From assembly GCF_036924645.1 (NCBI RefSeq), contig NZ_JAZHRX010000001.1:372001-436000 (forward strand): DNA of 64,000 bases. Reading direction: 5' to 3'. Shown piece by piece: positions 25,984 to 35,971 of the stretch (position 1 is its first letter; each line of letters begins with the position of its first letter). This DNA comes from Bradyrhizobium sp. AZCC 2176 (GTDB lineage Bacteria; Pseudomonadota; Alphaproteobacteria; Rhizobiales; Xanthobacteraceae). The position numbers and the translations under genes are program-made. The notes below the pieces were generated by a model. The model saw only the letters and a program-made list of their open reading frames with translations. It was not told the DNA's origin and searched no databases.

Positions 25984-26283
25984 TTACACCGCGTCCTTGG
26001 CGGCCTTGACCGGGCGGGCCCGGACGATCTTGCGGGCCGGCTTGGCCTTGAACATCATTTCCTCGCCCGTGAAGGGGTTGGTGCCCTTCCGAGCCTTGGT
26101 CGCCGGCTTCTTGACCACGACGAACTTCGCGAAGCCGGGGACGAGGAACACCCCGTTCTTCTTGAGCTCCTTGTGGCCAACGTCAACGAGCGTGTCCATC
26201 ACGTTCTTGACTTCCTTCTTCGAAACTTCGGTGGTGGTCGCGATCTTTTCGATCAGCTGCGACTTAGACATTTGGGTAGCCAT
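25984..26283 (-). CDS. HU-family DNA-binding protein
   Basis: 99 residues. MSKSQLIEKIATTTEVSKKEVKN is the dimerisation helix pair, and GFAKFVVVKKPATKARKGTNPFTGEE is the DNA-embracing arm with the conserved KGTNPFTGE proline region. The C-terminal KPARKIVRARPVKAAKDAV is a basic extension longer than in plain HU. It bends and compacts DNA in the nucleoid. GGAG five bases before the ATG at 26283 supports this start. It is transcribed alone. Confidence 0.95.
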   Translation of the reverse strand: MATQMSKSQLIEKIATTTEVSKKEVKNVMDTLVDVGHKELKKNGVFLVPGFAKFVVVKKPATKARKGTNPFTGEEMMFKAKPARKIVRARPVKAAKDAV

Positions 26284-26710
26284 GGTTGCTCCATTGATTC
26301 TGGCACAGGCGACGATATGGCGGAAAACGCCTAAAAAACAGGGTTTCCGACATTCTGCACAACTATCTCGCTAGTCGAGTTGCAGTGATTCGTCCAATTT
26401 TTCGCTGGTTTTTTGGCCTCGGAAGCGGTCCGGAGCCTATTTTTATGGGGGTTTAGCTCGTCTACCCGCCCCATTTTCGAACAATCCCAGACTGCCGGGC
26501 GGCTTCTGCTTCTATTCAGGCGAGCCGCAATCGCCTGCGCCTGCGCAAAAATAAGCAGACCGATTACGCGCTGAGCACGTTGTTTTCAGGAAGGATTTTC
26601 CGCTCCGCGCGGCGATTAGAAAATGACTCGCGTTCCCGTTCCATCGTAACATCCCTCTCAAGGCGGGCGCCCGAACGGTTCGCCATCAATAGTATGTCCG
26701 GAGACTTCGC
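26284..26710. other. 427-base intergenic region between divergent HU and Dpp genes
   Basis: Holds the promoters of the HU gene (leftward) and of the binding-protein gene (rightward). It is less GC-rich than its neighbours, with AT runs near 26330-26450. I see no credible gene, repeat or clear operator in it. Confidence 0.5.
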
Positions 26711-28327
26711 ATGGATTTGACGCGCCTTGAGATCAATCGCCGCACCGCGCTGCTGACGTCGGCAGCCATCGCGGCCAACGTGATCAATCCGATGCGGGCT
26801 TTCGCGCAGGAAACGCCGCGCAAGGGCGGCGTGTTTACCGTGCATTACGCCGCCGAGCAGCGCCAGCTCAACCCGAGCATCCAGGCTTCCACCGGCGTCT
26901 ACATCATCGGCGGCAAGATCCAGGAGAACCTGGTCGATCTCGACGCCAACGGCCAGCCGGTCGGCGTGCTCGCCGAAAGCTGGGAAGCCTCGCCCGACGG
27001 CAAGACCGTGACCTTCAAGCTGCGCAAGGGCATCACCTGGCACGACGGCAAGCCGTTCACCTCGGCCGACGTCGAATTCACCGCCATGAACATGTGGAAG
27101 AAGATCCTCAACTACGGATCGACGTTGCAGTTGTTCCTGACCGAGGTCGAGACGCCGGACGCGCAGACCGCGATCTTCAAGTACGAGCGGCCGATGCCGC
27201 TGAACCTGCTGCTTCGCGCCCTGCCCGACCTCGGCTACATCTCGGCCAAGCATCTCTATGAGAGCGGCGACATCCGCCAGAACCCGACAAATCTTTCGCC
27301 GGTCGGCACCGGCCCGTTCAAGTTCGTCAAATACGAGCGCGGACAATACATCATCGCCGACCGCAATCCGGACTACTGGCGTCCCAACGCGCCCTATCTC
27401 GATCGCATCGTCTGGCGCGTCATCACCGACCGCGCCTCGGCCGCGGCGCAAATGGAAGCCGGCGAACTTCATTACGCTCCATTCTCAAGCCTGACGATTT
27501 CGGATCTGGCGCGGCTCGGCAAGGACAAGCGCTTCATCGTCTCGACCAAGGGCAATGAAGGCAACGCCCGCACCAATACGCTCGAGTTCAACTTTCGCCG
27601 CAAGGAGCTGTCCGACATCAAGGTTCGCCGCGCCATCGCGCATGCGATCAACGTGCCGTTCTTCATCGACAATTTTCTCGGCGACTTCGCCAAATTGGGT
27701 ACCGGGCCGATCCCCTCGACCTCGACCGATTTCTATCCGGGGCCGAACACACCGCAATATCCGTACGACAAGGCCAAGGCCACAGCCCTGCTCGACGAAG
27801 CCGGCTTCAAGGCGGGCCGCGGCGGCACGCGCTTCTCGCTGAAGCTGTTGCCCGCCCCCTGGGGCGAGGACATCTCGCTGTGGTCGACCTTCATCCAGCA
27901 ATCGCTCGGCGAGATCGGCATTCCCGTCGAGATCGTGCGCAACGATGGCGGCGGCTTTCTCAAGCAGGTCTATGACGAGCATGCTTTCGATATCGCGACC
28001 GGCTGGCACCAGTACCGCAACGACCCCGCCGTCTCGACCACGGTCTGGTACCGCTCGGGGCAGCCCAAGGGCGCGCCCTGGACCAACCAATGGGGCTGGG
28101 AGGACAAGAACGTCGACAAGACCATCGACGATGCCGCGACCGAAGTGGACCCGGCCAAGCGCAAGGCGCTGTACGCCCAGTTCGTCAAGGAAGTGAATAC
28201 CGAGCTGCCGGTCTGGATGCCGATCGAGCAGATCTTCGTCACCACGATCACGGCGAAGGCACGCAACCACTCCAACACCCCGCGCTGGGGTTCGACAAGC
28301 TGGCACGATCTTTGGCTTACAGCATGA
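26711..28327 (+). CDS. Oligopeptide/opine-type ABC substrate-binding protein (SBP_bac_5)
   Basis: 538 residues. The N-terminus has NRRTALLTSAAIAANVINPM, a twin-arginine-like export signal ending AFAQ. The mature protein shows GQPVGVLAESWEASPDGKTV, TFKLRKGITWHDGKPFTSAD and NLSPVGTGPFKFVKYERGQY, diagnostic of DppA/OppA-like proteins. It binds peptides, opines or glycosides for the permeases that follow. The stop codon TGA (28325-28327) is supplied by a dispersed repeat, so the last residues may differ from the ancestral C-terminus. Confidence 0.93.
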   Translation: MDLTRLEINRRTALLTSAAIAANVINPMRAFAQETPRKGGVFTVHYAAEQRQLNPSIQASTGVYIIGGKIQENLVDLDANGQPVGVLAESWEASPDGKTVTFKLRKGITWHDGKPFTSADVEFTAMNMWKKILNYGSTLQLFLTEVETPDAQTAIFKYERPMPLNLLLRALPDLGYISAKHLYESGDIRQNPTNLSPVGTGPFKFVKYERGQYIIADRNPDYWRPNAPYLDRIVWRVITDRASAAAQMEAGELHYAPFSSLTISDLARLGKDKRFIVSTKGNEGNARTNTLEFNFRRKELSDIKVRRAIAHAINVPFFIDNFLGDFAKLGTGPIPSTSTDFYPGPNTPQYPYDKAKATALLDEAGFKAGRGGTRFSLKLLPAPWGEDISLWSTFIQQSLGEIGIPVEIVRNDGGGFLKQVYDEHAFDIATGWHQYRNDPAVSTTVWYRSGQPKGAPWTNQWGWEDKNVDKTIDDAATEVDPAKRKALYAQFVKEVNTELPVWMPIEQIFVTTITAKARNHSNTPRWGSTSWHDLWLTA

Positions 28328-28368
28328 TCCGGAAAAGTGGGCTCCGGTTTTACGAAGAGATCATGCTC
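28321..28368. repeat. Dispersed palindrome AGCATGATC...GATCATGCT (copy 1)
   Basis: AGCATGATCCGGAAAAGTGG at the left and GAGATCATGCT at the right. It overlaps the end of the binding-protein gene and lies in the 108-base gap before the permease gene. A second copy is at 62329-62376, also inside an operon. Confidence 0.85.
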
Positions 28369-28435
28369 AGACAAAAAAGAAAGCGGGATGACAAAAGTCA
28401 TCGCGCGCTGACGCTATCTCCGCCAGTATAGGCGC

Positions 28436-29410
28436 ATGCGCATCCTTGGCCTTGCGGGGCGACGGCTTGCCGCCTCGATTCCGACTCTGGTTCTGATTCT
28501 GATCGGCGTGTTCCTGCTGCTGCAGTTCGCGCCGGGCGACACCGTTGACGCGATGATGGCGCAGATGGGCGGCGGCGATGCCGCGACCGCCAGGGAGCTG
28601 CGAAAATTCTACGGGCTCGACCTCTCGATCCCGGCGCAGCTTGGCCACTATCTCTGGCGGCTGGTGCGGCTCGATCTCGGCTTCTCCTCGATCTACGGCA
28701 AGCCGGTGGCGTCGGTCATCCTGGAGCGGCTGCCGCCGACTATCCTTCTGATGACCGCGTCGCTGTCGTTTGCGTTCTTCTTCGGGCTCGTGTTCGGGGT
28801 GATCGCCGCCCGCGGCGTCAACCGCTGGCCGGACACGCTAATCTCGACGCTTGGCCTGATCTTCTATGCGACGCCCTCGTTCTGGTTCGGGCTGATGGCG
28901 ATCGTGGTGTTTTCCGTTTATCTGCAATGGCTGCCGCCCGGCGGGTTTGAGGACATCGGCACGGTGCGAACCGGCATCTGGCGCGTGTTCGATATTGCAA
29001 GCCATCTGGTGCTGCCGACACTGACGCTGGGGCTGATCTTTCTAGCAATTTACCTGCGCATCATGCGCGCCTCGATGCTGGAAGTGCTCAATCTCGACTA
29101 TGTCCGCACCGCGCGGGCAAAAGGCCTCGACGAGACGCGCGTGGTGACGCGGCACGTGCTGCGCAACGCGCTGCTACCGATGGTGACGCTGATCGGGCTG
29201 CAGGCCGGCACCATGCTCGGCGGATCCGTCGTCGTGGAAAGCGTGTTCTCACTGCCGGGCCTCGGGCGGCTCGCCTATGAATCGGTGGTGCAGCGCGACC
29301 TCAACACGCTGCTCGGCATCGTGTTCGTCTCGGCGCTGCTCGTCATCACCGTAAACTTCGTCGTCGATCTGATCTATGCGCGGCTAGATCCACGCATCAC
29401 GGCGGGTTAA
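28436..29410 (+). CDS. Dipeptide-type ABC transporter permease (DppB-like)
   Basis: 324 residues, six predicted membrane segments. The N-terminal GRRLAASIPTLVLILIGVF and PGDTVDAMMAQM are typical of DppB, and the coupling loop DYVRTARAKGLDETRVVTRH contacts the ATPase. It pairs with the DppC-like protein encoded four bases downstream to form the channel. Confidence 0.94.
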   Translation: MRILGLAGRRLAASIPTLVLILIGVFLLLQFAPGDTVDAMMAQMGGGDAATARELRKFYGLDLSIPAQLGHYLWRLVRLDLGFSSIYGKPVASVILERLPPTILLMTASLSFAFFFGLVFGVIAARGVNRWPDTLISTLGLIFYATPSFWFGLMAIVVFSVYLQWLPPGGFEDIGTVRTGIWRVFDIASHLVLPTLTLGLIFLAIYLRIMRASMLEVLNLDYVRTARAKGLDETRVVTRHVLRNALLPMVTLIGLQAGTMLGGSVVVESVFSLPGLGRLAYESVVQRDLNTLLGIVFVSALLVITVNFVVDLIYARLDPRITAG

Positions 29411-29414
29411 GGCG

Positions 29415-30245
29415 ATGGATGCGGTCAAGCGCTATTTCCGAAGTCCCGCCGCCGTCGCCGGCCTGATCCTGCTGTTGATCGTGATCGCGATGGCGATCTC
29501 GGCCGGCTGGTTCTTTCCACGCGATCCGTTGGCGCTGGCCGGCCGTCCCCTGATCTGGCCGTTCTCCAATCCGCGCTTCCTGCTCGGCACCGACAATTCG
29601 GGCCGCGATATCGCCGCTCAGATCTTCTACGGTGCGCGGATATCGCTGCTGATCGGTGGCGTCGCCACCGCGATTGCGATCCTGATCGGCATCCTCGTCG
29701 GCGCCTTCGCCGGCTATTACGGCGGCTGGGCTGACAATGTGCTGATGCGGATCACCGAAGCGTTCCAGACGCTGCCGAACTTCGTGCTGCTGCTGGTGCT
29801 GGTCGCCGTGTTCGGCTCGACGCTGACCACCGTCACCATCGCGGTCGGCGTGGTGTCATGGCCGGCGCCGGCGCGGCTGACCCGCGCCGAGTTCCTGTCC
29901 TTGCGCAACCGCGAATTCGTCCAGGCCGGGCGGACGCTCGGCATGAAAAACGTCCAGCTCATCTTTGGCGAGATCCTGCCCAATGCGCTGCCGCCGGTCA
30001 TCGTCTACGCCAGCGTGGTGATGGCGGTCGCGATCCTGCTTGAAAGCGCGCTCGCGTTCCTGCGGCTGTCCGATCCCAACGTAGCGTCCTGGGGCAATCT
30101 GATTGGGCTGGGCCGCGACGTGTTGCGGGTGCAGTGGTACGTCTCGGCGATCCCCGGGATCGCCATTTTGGTCACCGTGCTGGCGGTGTCGCTGGTCGGC
30201 CAAGGGCTCAACGACGCACTCAATCCGAGGCTGAAGGGGCGATGA
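29415..30245 (+). CDS. Dipeptide-type ABC transporter permease (DppC-like)
   Basis: 276 residues with the N-terminal OppC_N segment (MDAVKRYFRSPAAVAGLILL), the motif LLGTDNSGRDIAAQIFYGAR seen in nearly all DppC proteins, and the coupling loop REFVQAGRTLGMKNVQLIFG. Its stop overlaps the ATPase start by four bases (ATGA), showing a tight operon. Confidence 0.95.
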   Translation: MDAVKRYFRSPAAVAGLILLLIVIAMAISAGWFFPRDPLALAGRPLIWPFSNPRFLLGTDNSGRDIAAQIFYGARISLLIGGVATAIAILIGILVGAFAGYYGGWADNVLMRITEAFQTLPNFVLLLVLVAVFGSTLTTVTIAVGVVSWPAPARLTRAEFLSLRNREFVQAGRTLGMKNVQLIFGEILPNALPPVIVYASVVMAVAILLESALAFLRLSDPNVASWGNLIGLGRDVLRVQWYVSAIPGIAILVTVLAVSLVGQGLNDALNPRLKGR

Positions 30246-31873
30246 GCGAGCAAGACTCCATCCTCTCGCTCGAGCAGTTGAGCGTCCGCCTGCCCCGCGG
30301 CGCGGACCGGGCGCATGCGCTTCGGGATGTGTCGCTGGAGATCGCGTCCAACGAAATCCTCTGCGTGGTCGGCGAATCCGGCTCCGGCAAGTCGATGATG
30401 GCGAATGCCGTCATGCGGCTGCTGCCCAATGAGGTGACGATCGACGGCGGCCGGATGATGTTCGAAGGCCGCGACCTCTGCGCGGCTTCGGTTGGCAAAA
30501 TGCGCGAGGTGCGCGGCGCCGGCATTGCGATGATCTTCCAGGAGCCGATGACCGCGCTCAACCCGCTACGCACCATCGGCGACCAGATCGCCGAGATGTT
30601 TTCGATCCATACCGAATTATCGAAGGCCGAAATCAACGCGCGGGTGCTGGCACTGCTGGCGGATGTGCGGATTCCCGAGCCGAAGGTGGCGGCAAAGGCC
30701 TATCCGCACGAGTTGTCCGGCGGACAACGCCAGCGCGCCATGATCGCGATGGCGCTGGCGCTCGATCCAAAACTTTTGATCGCGGACGAGCCGACCACCG
30801 CGCTCGACGTCACCACGCAGGCGCAGATCCTGAAACTGATCCGTGACCTGCAGCAGCGACGCAGGACCGCGGTCATGTTCATCACCCATGATTTCGGCGT
30901 AGTCGCCGAGATCGCCGACCGCGTGGTGGTGATGCAGCACGGCATCATCGTCGAACAGGGTACGGCCGCCGACGTCCTGCACCATCCACAGCATGCCTAC
31001 ACAAAACAGCTCATCGCCGCCGTCCCGCCGCTGAAGGCGCCGCCGCCGCGGGCGCTCGCGGCCGACAATATCCTGACGATTGCAGATGTCTCGAAAACCT
31101 ATCGCACCGGCGGCTTTCTGGGACGTGGCGCGCGGGTGACGCCGGCCGTGAGGAATGTCTCACTCAACCTGCCGCGCGGCGCCACGCTCGGCATCGTCGG
31201 CGAGTCCGGCTCGGGCAAGTCGACGCTGGCACGCTGCATCGTGCGGCTGATCGATCCGGATACTGGCGCAATCGTGCTCGACGGCAGCGACTGGGCGAAG
31301 ATGCCACGTGAAAAAGTGCGCCGCGAGACGCGGCATATCCAGATGGTGTTTCAGGACCCGTTCGCTTCCCTCAATCCGCGCCGCAAGGCGGCCGAACTGG
31401 TGGCGCAAGGACCGATCGTGCACGGCACGCCGCGCGCGCAGGCGATTGCAAACGCCAAAGAACTGTTTTCCCTGGTCGGTCTCGATCCTTCCTCCGCCGA
31501 TCGCTATCCGCATGAATTCTCCGGCGGCCAGCGGCAGCGCATCGGGCTGGCGCGGGCGCTGGCGCTGAAGCCGGACGTGCTGGTCGCCGACGAGCCGGTG
31601 TCGGCGTTGGATGTCTCCGTGCAGGCGCAGGTGTTGAAGCTGCTCGCGGAATTGCGCGCACGGCTGGGGCTTTCGATCGTCTTCATCACACATGATCTGC
31701 GCGTGGCCGCACAAATCTGCGACCTCGTGGCCGTGATGAAGGATGGTGAAGTAGTGGAACATGGGCCGGCGGCGGAGGTGTTCGGCAATCCGCAGCATCC
31801 GTATACGCAGGCGCTGCTCGACTCGATCCCCGGCGGGGAATTTGCGAGAGAGCATGCGACGGAAGCGGTGTAG
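30242..31873 (+). CDS. Fused two-domain dipeptide-type ABC ATPase (DppD-DppF in one chain)
   Basis: 543 residues containing two complete ATPase units. First: GESGSGKSMMANAVM, LSGGQRQRAMIAMAL, LLIADEPTTALDVT. Second: GESGSGKSTLARCIV, FSGGQRQRIGLARAL, VLVADEPVSALDVS. Each has the C-terminal oligopeptide extension (HPQHAYTKQLI and HPYTQALLDSIPGG). It energises the Dpp-type importer encoded upstream; fused forms replace separate DppD and DppF. The ATG at 30242 overlaps the permease stop. Confidence 0.95.
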   Translation: MSEQDSILSLEQLSVRLPRGADRAHALRDVSLEIASNEILCVVGESGSGKSMMANAVMRLLPNEVTIDGGRMMFEGRDLCAASVGKMREVRGAGIAMIFQEPMTALNPLRTIGDQIAEMFSIHTELSKAEINARVLALLADVRIPEPKVAAKAYPHELSGGQRQRAMIAMALALDPKLLIADEPTTALDVTTQAQILKLIRDLQQRRRTAVMFITHDFGVVAEIADRVVVMQHGIIVEQGTAADVLHHPQHAYTKQLIAAVPPLKAPPPRALAADNILTIADVSKTYRTGGFLGRGARVTPAVRNVSLNLPRGATLGIVGESGSGKSTLARCIVRLIDPDTGAIVLDGSDWAKMPREKVRRETRHIQMVFQDPFASLNPRRKAAELVAQGPIVHGTPRAQAIANAKELFSLVGLDPSSADRYPHEFSGGQRQRIGLARALALKPDVLVADEPVSALDVSVQAQVLKLLAELRARLGLSIVFITHDLRVAAQICDLVAVMKDGEVVEHGPAAEVFGNPQHPYTQALLDSIPGGEFAREHATEAV

Positions 31874-31878
31874 GTGCA

Positions 31879-31911
31879 CTCCCTCTCCCCGCCCTTTGCG
31901 GGGAGAGGGAG
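31879..31911. terminator. Strong hairpin between converging operons
   Basis: A perfect 14-bp stem (CTCCCTCTCCCCGC with GCGGGGAGAGGGAG) and a 5-base loop, five bases after the ATPase stop and 24 bases from the stop of the converging oxidoreductase gene. It has no T-run, so it may act as a bidirectional RNA-stabilising end rather than a classic intrinsic terminator. It resembles the core of the 25812 and 34231 repeats. Confidence 0.6.
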
Positions 31912-31934
31912 AAGTGGCACCTCCCTTGCTCACA

Positions 31935-33239
31935 TCACGCCATCTCGCGTGCATCTCTGCGGCGGTAGACCAGCAGCATCAGCGGCGCCAGCTTGCGCAG
32001 AATGCCGTGGGCCACAATGGGCACCGGCTCGGTGAACGGCAGCGCCAGTTCGTTTACGGGCACGCCGCGGACGGCTTTTGCCAGTTCATTGCCGAGCGGA
32101 ATCGTCAGCGCCACCGCACGGCCGTTGCAGCCGGTCCAGCCATAGGCGTTGGGGCCGAGCTTGTGGATGCGCGGCAGGAAATCCGTGGTCATGCCGACAT
32201 AGCCGTTCCAGACATAATCGAACGAGACCTCGCCGATCTGCGGCCATAGCCGCTGCAGCCGCTCGGTGACGCGCGCCTTGATGCGTTCCACCTTGTTGCC
32301 GGGGCCGATCACCGCGCCGCCGGTGACGAGACGGTTTCGGGCGTCGTAGCGCGCGAAATAAAGCTCGCCATGGGTATCCGACATCGCCTGCCGGCCGGGA
32401 ATGATGGTTTTGCGAACGTTGTCGGACAAGGGCTGCGTCGCCATCTGCCAGGACAGCACCGGCATCACCTCGTGCGCAATCTGCGGCACCAGCGATTTGG
32501 AGAACTCGCCGCTATAGGCATTGGTCGCTACGACCAGCGCGCGGCCACTAATTTCGCCCTTGGCGGTCCTGACCACCCAGCGGTCGTTGCGCCGTTCAAA
32601 GCTTTCTGCCGGCGAGCGCACATAGATGCGCGCGCCGAGATCGAGCACGGTGTGCGCGAGGCCGCGGGCCAGCGCCAGCGGATTGATGTGGCCGCCGGTC
32701 CTGTTCCAGAAACCGCCGAACCATGCATCGGACCCGAGCATGTCCCGCGTCTGCTCGCGCGACAGCAGTTCGACCGGCGCGCCGAATTTCGACCATTGCC
32801 GCACGCGACGTTCGGCGATCTTGATGCGGCCGGGCGAATGCACCGGCTGAACCCAGCCGGCCTGTTCCGCCTCGCCATCGATGTTGTAGCGCCTTGTCAC
32901 GTCGAAAAGATATGAGGCGCTGTCGCGTAGCATGCCGACAAAACGTTCTCCCGCCTCGCCGTGTTTTGCGACAATGTCCTCCGGATCGGGCCGCGACAGT
33001 GTCGGAATCACCTGGCCGTTGTTGCGCCCCGAGGCGCCCCAGCCCGGCTCCGCTGCCTCGACGATCGCAACGTCGACGCCGGCCTCGCGCAGATGCAACG
33101 CTGCGGAAAGGCCGGTAAAGCCGCCGCCGATCACAATCACGTCCGCCTGCTGTGTTCCGGTCAGTTCGGGCAGTTCAGGTCCCGATGGAGTCATCGCGGA
33201 CCATAGGGAATCGGGCCAGCGGACGTTGCTCGTGTTCAT
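31935..33239 (-). CDS. FAD-dependent amine/amino-acid oxidase (DAO family)
   Basis: 434 residues. VIVIGGGFTGLSAALHLREA (from about residue 33) binds FAD, and EPGWGASGRNNGQVIPTLS is the segment typical of gamma-glutamylputrescine oxidase and related amine oxidases. The C-terminal WNGYVGMTTDFLPRIH and GWTGCNGRAVALT motifs complete the DAO fold. It would oxidise an amine or amino acid to an imine with H2O2 release. The ATG at 33239 has AAAGGATCAC upstream. It is divergent from the VOC gene. Confidence 0.9.
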   Translation of the reverse strand: MNTSNVRWPDSLWSAMTPSGPELPELTGTQQADVIVIGGGFTGLSAALHLREAGVDVAIVEAAEPGWGASGRNNGQVIPTLSRPDPEDIVAKHGEAGERFVGMLRDSASYLFDVTRRYNIDGEAEQAGWVQPVHSPGRIKIAERRVRQWSKFGAPVELLSREQTRDMLGSDAWFGGFWNRTGGHINPLALARGLAHTVLDLGARIYVRSPAESFERRNDRWVVRTAKGEISGRALVVATNAYSGEFSKSLVPQIAHEVMPVLSWQMATQPLSDNVRKTIIPGRQAMSDTHGELYFARYDARNRLVTGGAVIGPGNKVERIKARVTERLQRLWPQIGEVSFDYVWNGYVGMTTDFLPRIHKLGPNAYGWTGCNGRAVALTIPLGNELAKAVRGVPVNELALPFTEPVPIVAHGILRKLAPLMLLVYRRRDAREMA

Positions 33240-33349
33240 CGTGATCCTTTCTTGCGGGCGCCTTATCCTTGCAGAGGCCTTGTCTCCTTGCAGGGGCTTT
33301 GTCGTTCTGCTTAGTTTAGCCCCCTGACATGCCCAGAGGAAATAAAAGA

Positions 33350-34204
33350 GTGGCACTCAAAAACGTCATCGGAATCGATCACGCCGTGGTCATGGTGAAG
33401 GACCTCGACAAGGCTGCCGAGAATTACAAGCGGCTGGGCTTCACCGTATCGCCGCGCGGCACCCACAGCGCGCATATGGGATCGGGCAACTACACCATCA
33501 TGTTCGACCCTGATTATATGGAATTGCTCGGCGTGCTGACGCCGACAGAACATAATGCTCCGGCGCGGGCGCATCTTGAAAAGAATGGCGAAGGCATCGA
33601 GCGCATCGCGTTCACGGCGGTGGATTCCGCCGAGGGCGCCGAAGAGATTCGCGCGCGCGGCTATCCGCCGATTGGCCCGACCGACTTCGAGCGGCCGGTG
33701 ACGATGCCGGACGGCACGATATCCGCGGCCAAATTCAGGACCTTTCAATGGCCGACGGCGGAAGCTCCGGGCGGCGTGCGCATCTTCGCTTGCCAGCACA
33801 AGACGCGGGAGACGGTGTGGATTCCCGAACTGATGAAGCACGCCAACGGTGCCAAGCGGTTGAAGCAGGTGCTGATCGTCACCCCGGAGCCGGCAGACGA
33901 CGCCGCACAACTCGCGAGCATGATCGATCGTGAGGCAAGGATCGAACCTGACGGCGTCATTGCAGTCCCCTCGGGCGGCGACCGCGCCGATTTCGTATTC
34001 CTGACAAAGAGCCAACTCGGCATCCGCTATCCCGGCGTCCCGCTGGCCGGCCTGCCCGAGCGCGGTGGTGCGGGGCTCGTGATCGCGGCCGATGTCGCGG
34101 CGGCGGAGAAGGCGCTCGGTGCTGTCGGCGTGAAAAGCGCTGATGGCGTTGTAGTGCCGCCGGCGCAAGGCAACGGCACGATGCTGGCGTTTGTGAAGGC
34201 GTAA
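33350..34204 (+). CDS. VOC-superfamily (glyoxalase/dioxygenase-like) protein
   Basis: About 284 residues. VIGIDHAVVMVKDLDKAAEN is the first beta-alpha-beta-beta-beta unit with the metal-binding histidine; GVRIFACQHKTRETVWIPEL and GNGTMLAFVKA belong to the second half. The family includes glyoxalases, extradiol dioxygenases and resistance proteins; the reaction is not deducible. A GTG at 33350 is preferred because AGAGGA lies nine bases before it; the in-frame ATG at 33329 has no ribosome-binding site. Confidence 0.85.
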   Translation: MALKNVIGIDHAVVMVKDLDKAAENYKRLGFTVSPRGTHSAHMGSGNYTIMFDPDYMELLGVLTPTEHNAPARAHLEKNGEGIERIAFTAVDSAEGAEEIRARGYPPIGPTDFERPVTMPDGTISAAKFRTFQWPTAEAPGGVRIFACQHKTRETVWIPELMKHANGAKRLKQVLIVTPEPADDAAQLASMIDREARIEPDGVIAVPSGGDRADFVFLTKSQLGIRYPGVPLAGLPERGGAGLVIAADVAAAEKALGAVGVKSADGVVVPPAQGNGTMLAFVKA

Positions 34205-34230
34205 GGGGCTCGTATCCGTTCTGAGTTTGC

Positions 34231-34308
34231 GGAGGCAGCCCCTCACCCGACCCTCTAAGAGCGAGCTTCGCTCGTCTCGACCCCGCAAGAGCGGGGCGAG
34301 GGAGAAGG
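34231..34308. repeat. Dispersed repeat with CCCCTCACCC / GCGGGGCGAGGG arms
   Basis: GGAGGCAGCCCCTCACCCGA at the left and CTCGACCCCGCAAGAGCGGG then GCGAGGGAGA at the right, related to 25812-25980. It fills the space between the converging VOC and permease genes. Confidence 0.7.
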
Positions 34309-34312
34309 AAGC

Positions 34313-35971
34313 TCACTCCGCCGGCGTCGCGGCCGCCACCGCCGGGTGCGCGCTGTAGTCGACGCTCAGACTGGTCTTCGCCAGCGCGAACAGCCCGGTC
34401 GCCATCACCACATAAGCCAGCGCCACCCCCGGCGTGACGCCGAGGCCACCACCGATGCCGACGGCTTCGCCGTGCATGAAACCGAAATAGGTCATGACCG
34501 CCCCGGCCAGCGCAAAGGCTGAAGCTTTAAGAAAATCGCGTTCGATCACAAACACGCCGATCGCGCCCAGCACGAGGCCCGCGAGGATCGAGCCGCCGCC
34601 CATCACTTCGAGACCGTGATAGAGCACGCCCTGCTGCGGCAGCGCTGCAATCGCGGCCGCCCTCACCGCATCCGCCTTGTCGGCGGCAAGTCCGCCAACC
34701 GTCTGCGCCGCGGTCATGGTCGACGCGAGCATGGTGTCGACCTGCAGCTTCGCCCATGCGGCAAGATGCGGCGTCAGCGCCAGCACGATCGCGGGTGCAT
34801 GCTTGACCGGCGTGGTCTGGAACGCCTGCGCGCCGATCAGCATGCCGATATAGAGCAGGATCGGCGAGATCGCGACCACCGGCACCAGCGCCAGCAGCAC
34901 CGAGATGACGCCGAACCAGCTTAGCAGCACCACCATGATGCCGGTCGCCGCCGAATAGCCGATCCGCCCGCCCATCGCCTTCCAGCCGGGATGGCCGATA
35001 TAGACCGCGTTGATGAAGGGATTGCCCATCAGGCAGCCGATCAGGCTGACGACGCCGTCTGCAGTGAGCACGCGCGTGGTCGGATATTCGTCGCCGGCCG
35101 CTTCCGCGCTTTCGACGTTATCCATGGCCTCGACGAGATCGTAGATGCCGAACGGGATTGCGGTCACGAGAATGACGCCGAGAAATTCAAAGCCGGAGAA
35201 GACGTGGCCGAAGGCCGGCAACGGCACCGAGAAGCCGAAATTCGCAAAGGCATCGCCGACGCCCTTCAGGCTCAGCCCGCCGAGGCCGAGACCGAACAGG
35301 TTCGATCCCCAGGCGATGATCATGCCGACCGCAATGGCGACGAGGCCGGCCGGCATGCCCCTCCAATATTTCACGCCGCCGAACCAGCTCACCAGGATGA
35401 TAGCGAAGCAGACGAGGCCGATCTGCGGCGTCATGTACATTTCCAGCGCCGGGCGCATCGAGATGAAGGTGACAGAGACGCCGGCCAGCGTGCCGAGCAG
35501 CGCCGCACGCGGGGTGATCTTCCTGATGTAGGGTGCGATGAAGCCGCCGATCATCAGGATAAAACTCTGGAAGAACACCCAGACCAGGCCGGCCGACCAG
35601 CCCTTGATGGGATCGCCGGTCTTGAGCGTGATCGGCAGCATGATCACGAAGGTGACGATGAACATATGCGGGACGCTGACGCCTGACGGCAGCGCGCAGA
35701 CGTCGCTGCGGCCGGTCTTCTGCGCCAGTCTGTAGGCGAGATAGGCGTAGTAGAAGGTGGAGAGGCACATCATCAGGCCGAGCGCCGGCAGGATGCGGCC
35801 GAACACGATGCTGTCAGGCATCTTCAGTACGAAGCGCAACAGCCCGGTCAGCACCAGCATGTTGACGAGAATGTTGGTGCCGAAACCGAACAGCGCGTTC
35901 CAGTCGCCCGGCGTCCACAAGGCCGGCTTGAAAGTGGATGTTCCTGCAGTCCCCGTCGTGCCCGTGCTCAT
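34313..35971 (-). CDS. NCS2-like xanthine/uracil permease family protein
   Basis: 552 residues with about 12-14 hydrophobic segments. [40 protein letters not shown] and [20 protein letters not shown] resemble the AzgA/xanthine-uracil branch of the NCS2 fold, with substrate-contact residues expected in the E-x-MDNVE region. It likely carries a purine, pyrimidine or ureide. Its start codon overlaps the stop of the cysteine hydrolase gene by four bases, so transporter and hydrolase are one unit. Confidence 0.87.
   Translation of the reverse strand: MSTGTTGTAGTSTFKPALWTPGDWNALFGFGTNILVNMLVLTGLLRFVLKMPDSIVFGRILPALGLMMCLSTFYYAYLAYRLAQKTGRSDVCALPSGVSVPHMFIVTFVIMLPITLKTGDPIKGWSAGLVWVFFQSFILMIGGFIAPYIRKITPRAALLGTLAGVSVTFISMRPALEMYMTPQIGLVCFAIILVSWFGGVKYWRGMPAGLVAIAVGMIIAWGSNLFGLGLGGLSLKGVGDAFANFGFSVPLPAFGHVFSGFEFLGVILVTAIPFGIYDLVEAMDNVESAEAAGDEYPTTRVLTADGVVSLIGCLMGNPFINAVYIGHPGWKAMGGRIGYSAATGIMVVLLSWFGVISVLLALVPVVAISPILLYIGMLIGAQAFQTTPVKHAPAIVLALTPHLAAWAKLQVDTMLASTMTAAQTVGGLAADKADAVRAAAIAALPQQGVLYHGLEVMGGGSILAGLVLGAIGVFVIERDFLKASAFALAGAVMTYFGFMHGEAVGIGGGLGVTPGVALAYVVMATGLFALAKTSLSVDYSAHPAVAAATPAE

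Noticed and set aside
26284..26710. A small gene or RNA in the HU-Dpp gap
   Set aside because: No start with a ribosome-binding site, no conserved peptide and no stable fold was evident.
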